This document shows, piece by piece, positions 6,568 through 7,471 of a DNA stretch of 7,471 bases (position 1 is its first letter; each line of letters opens with the position of its first letter). This DNA comes from Burkholderiales bacterium (lineage in GTDB: Bacteria > Pseudomonadota > Gammaproteobacteria > Burkholderiales > CAIKXV01). Location: NCBI GenBank assembly GCA_014379045.1, contig JACMMK010000322.1, positions 1 to 7,471 on the forward strand, in the 5' to 3' direction. The position numbers were made by a program, and so were the translations under genes. The notes under the pieces are model-generated. The model was given only the letters and a program-made list of their open reading frames with translations, searched no databases and was not told the origin of the DNA.

Positions 6568-7471
6568 GTGGTTCGCCGCAGCGGTTCCACCCCGGTGGGG
6601 GGCAGCGCCGCCTCGTTGCCGGCGGCCCGATACCTGCTGCTGCTGCTCGCCGGTCTGTTCACCTACGCGAGCCTGCGTCCGCTCAGGGGCTGGCGTGCGC
6701 CGCCGAACGGTTGGCTCGCGTTGCTCGAGCAGCCGCTCTACTACGGCGGCTGGGACACGATCCTCAACGTGCTCGGGTATATCCCGTTCGGTTTCCTCGC
6801 GGTACTGGCTCTTGCGTCGCCGCAGCGGTCGCGCTGGACGGCGTGGGTACTCGGCATCGCTGGATGCATGGTTTACAGCATTGGCATGGAAGTGCTGCAG
6901 ACGATGCTGCCGATGCGCACGTCGAGCCTCACCGATGTCGTGACCAATGCCGCAGGCTCGGTGATCGGTGCCTGCGCCGCGGTCGGACTCCTGCCGTGGC
7001 TGCTCTCGCGCGGGGGACTCGTCGGAGTGCGCCAACGCCACATCGTCGCGGGCTGGCGCGGCGATCTGGGGTTGGCGCTGATCGGGTTCTGGGCGGTCGC
7101 TCTGCTCGCGCCGCGCACGCTGTTGTTCGGCAACGGCGATGCCCGCTTGTTGTTCGGCGTACCGGCGCAGCCGGGACCTTCGGCACAGCTGTTCTTCACC
7201 GTCGAAGCCGTGGTCAGCAGCGCGAGTCTGGTGGCGTTCGCGCTGTTGCTACGGCTGATCTTCGCCGGCGGCCGCTGGTCGTTGCGGGGCTGCCTTCTGC
7301 TCGCCATCGTCGCCTCGCTCGTGGTGCGCACGATGGGTTTCGGCCTGTTCTGGACGTCGTCCAGCGCGTTCAACTGGGTCACGCCGGGCGCGGTGACCGG
7401 ACTCGTCGTCGGCACCCTGATCGCGTTGGCGGTCGTCGAACTGCCGGCGCGGGCGGCCGCGCTCGGCGCCG
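6568..7471 (+). CDS. VanZ-like multi-pass membrane protein, partial (runs off right edge)
   Basis: An open frame runs from GTG 6568 to the end of the window (301 codons). The first half is VanZ-like: a first membrane segment at about 22-36, WDTILNVLGYIPFGFLAVLAL (62-82), then MVYSIGMEVLQTMLPMRTSSLTDVVTNAAGSVIGA (101-135). The family's conserved positions are visible (Asn67, Pro73-Phe74-Gly75, Glu108, Gln111, Arg117, Asp123, Asn127, Gly130). The second half adds about four further hydrophobic segments (near 167-182, 212-231, 242-262, 275-292), so this is a longer, inner-membrane form. VanZ itself raises teicoplanin resistance in enterococci, but most VanZ-like proteins have no known function and resistance should not be assumed. 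The start is uncertain: GTG 6568 lies 11 nt after the topB stop in GGGGAC context, and GTG 6595 or TTG 6616 are alternatives. No ATG is available before the first membrane segment. It is probably co-transcribed with topB. Confidence 0.8.
   Translation, partial: MVRRSGSTPVGGSAASLPAARYLLLLLAGLFTYASLRPLRGWRAPPNGWLALLEQPLYYGGWDTILNVLGYIPFGFLAVLALASPQRSRWTAWVLGIAGCMVYSIGMEVLQTMLPMRTSSLTDVVTNAAGSVIGACAAVGLLPWLLSRGGLVGVRQRHIVAGWRGDLGLALIGFWAVALLAPRTLLFGNGDARLLFGVPAQPGPSAQLFFTVEAVVSSASLVAFALLLRLIFAGGRWSLRGCLLLAIVASLVVRTMGFGLFWTSSSAFNWVTPGAVTGLVVGTLIALAVVELPARAAALGA

Noticed and set aside
6568..7471. Calling the VanZ-like gene an antibiotic resistance determinant
   Set aside because: VanZ-like domains are widespread in bacteria without glycopeptide resistance; no vanHAX or regulatory genes are present, and Gram-negative outer membranes already exclude these drugs.

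Overview
The window looks like ordinary chromosomal core genome of a high-GC betaproteobacterium. Three things support this: strong G/C preference at third codon positions, the protein sequences themselves, and the gene order fmt-def <- | -> LysM protein (tsaP-like)-dprA-topB. That order is a conserved neighbourhood in Beta- and Gammaproteobacteria. Placement below class (for example Rhodocyclales versus Burkholderiales) cannot be settled from the sequence alone. I see no insertion sequences, integrases, CRISPR arrays, tRNA or rRNA genes.

Layout. Positions 1-779 on the minus strand hold def (complete peptide deformylase) followed by the first 65 codons of fmt (methionyl-tRNA formyltransferase, running off the left edge). 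Together they add and remove the formyl group on initiator methionine. A 217-bp divergent intergenic region (780-996) carries a plausible sigma70-like promoter facing right. The plus strand then carries: an exported LysM protein of the kind called TsaP, which anchors type IV pilus secretin to peptidoglycan (997-2379); dprA, the RecA-loading factor for incoming transforming DNA (2553-3692); a type IA topoisomerase of the TopB/topoisomerase III class with two zinc-finger/C-terminal-repeat units and basic tails (3872-6556); and a VanZ-like multi-pass membrane protein that runs off the right edge (6568-7471).

How the genes fit together. The leftward pair serves co-translational N-terminal processing. 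The rightward tsaP-like and dprA genes both bear on type IV pili and natural transformation: surface machinery first, handling of internalised single-stranded DNA second. TopB handles single-stranded DNA and recombination intermediates. The VanZ-like gene starts 11 nt after topB and is probably co-transcribed.

Notable points are local. The small gene smg (DUF494), expected between dprA and topB, is absent, and the 179-bp gap is too short for it. The TsaP-like protein has a partial internal duplication in a C-terminal loop. topB appears to start at TTG and has a DAGRE version of the TOPRIM acidic motif. A GC-rich inverted repeat sits just ahead of dprA. I found no convincing evidence of a new biological system here.
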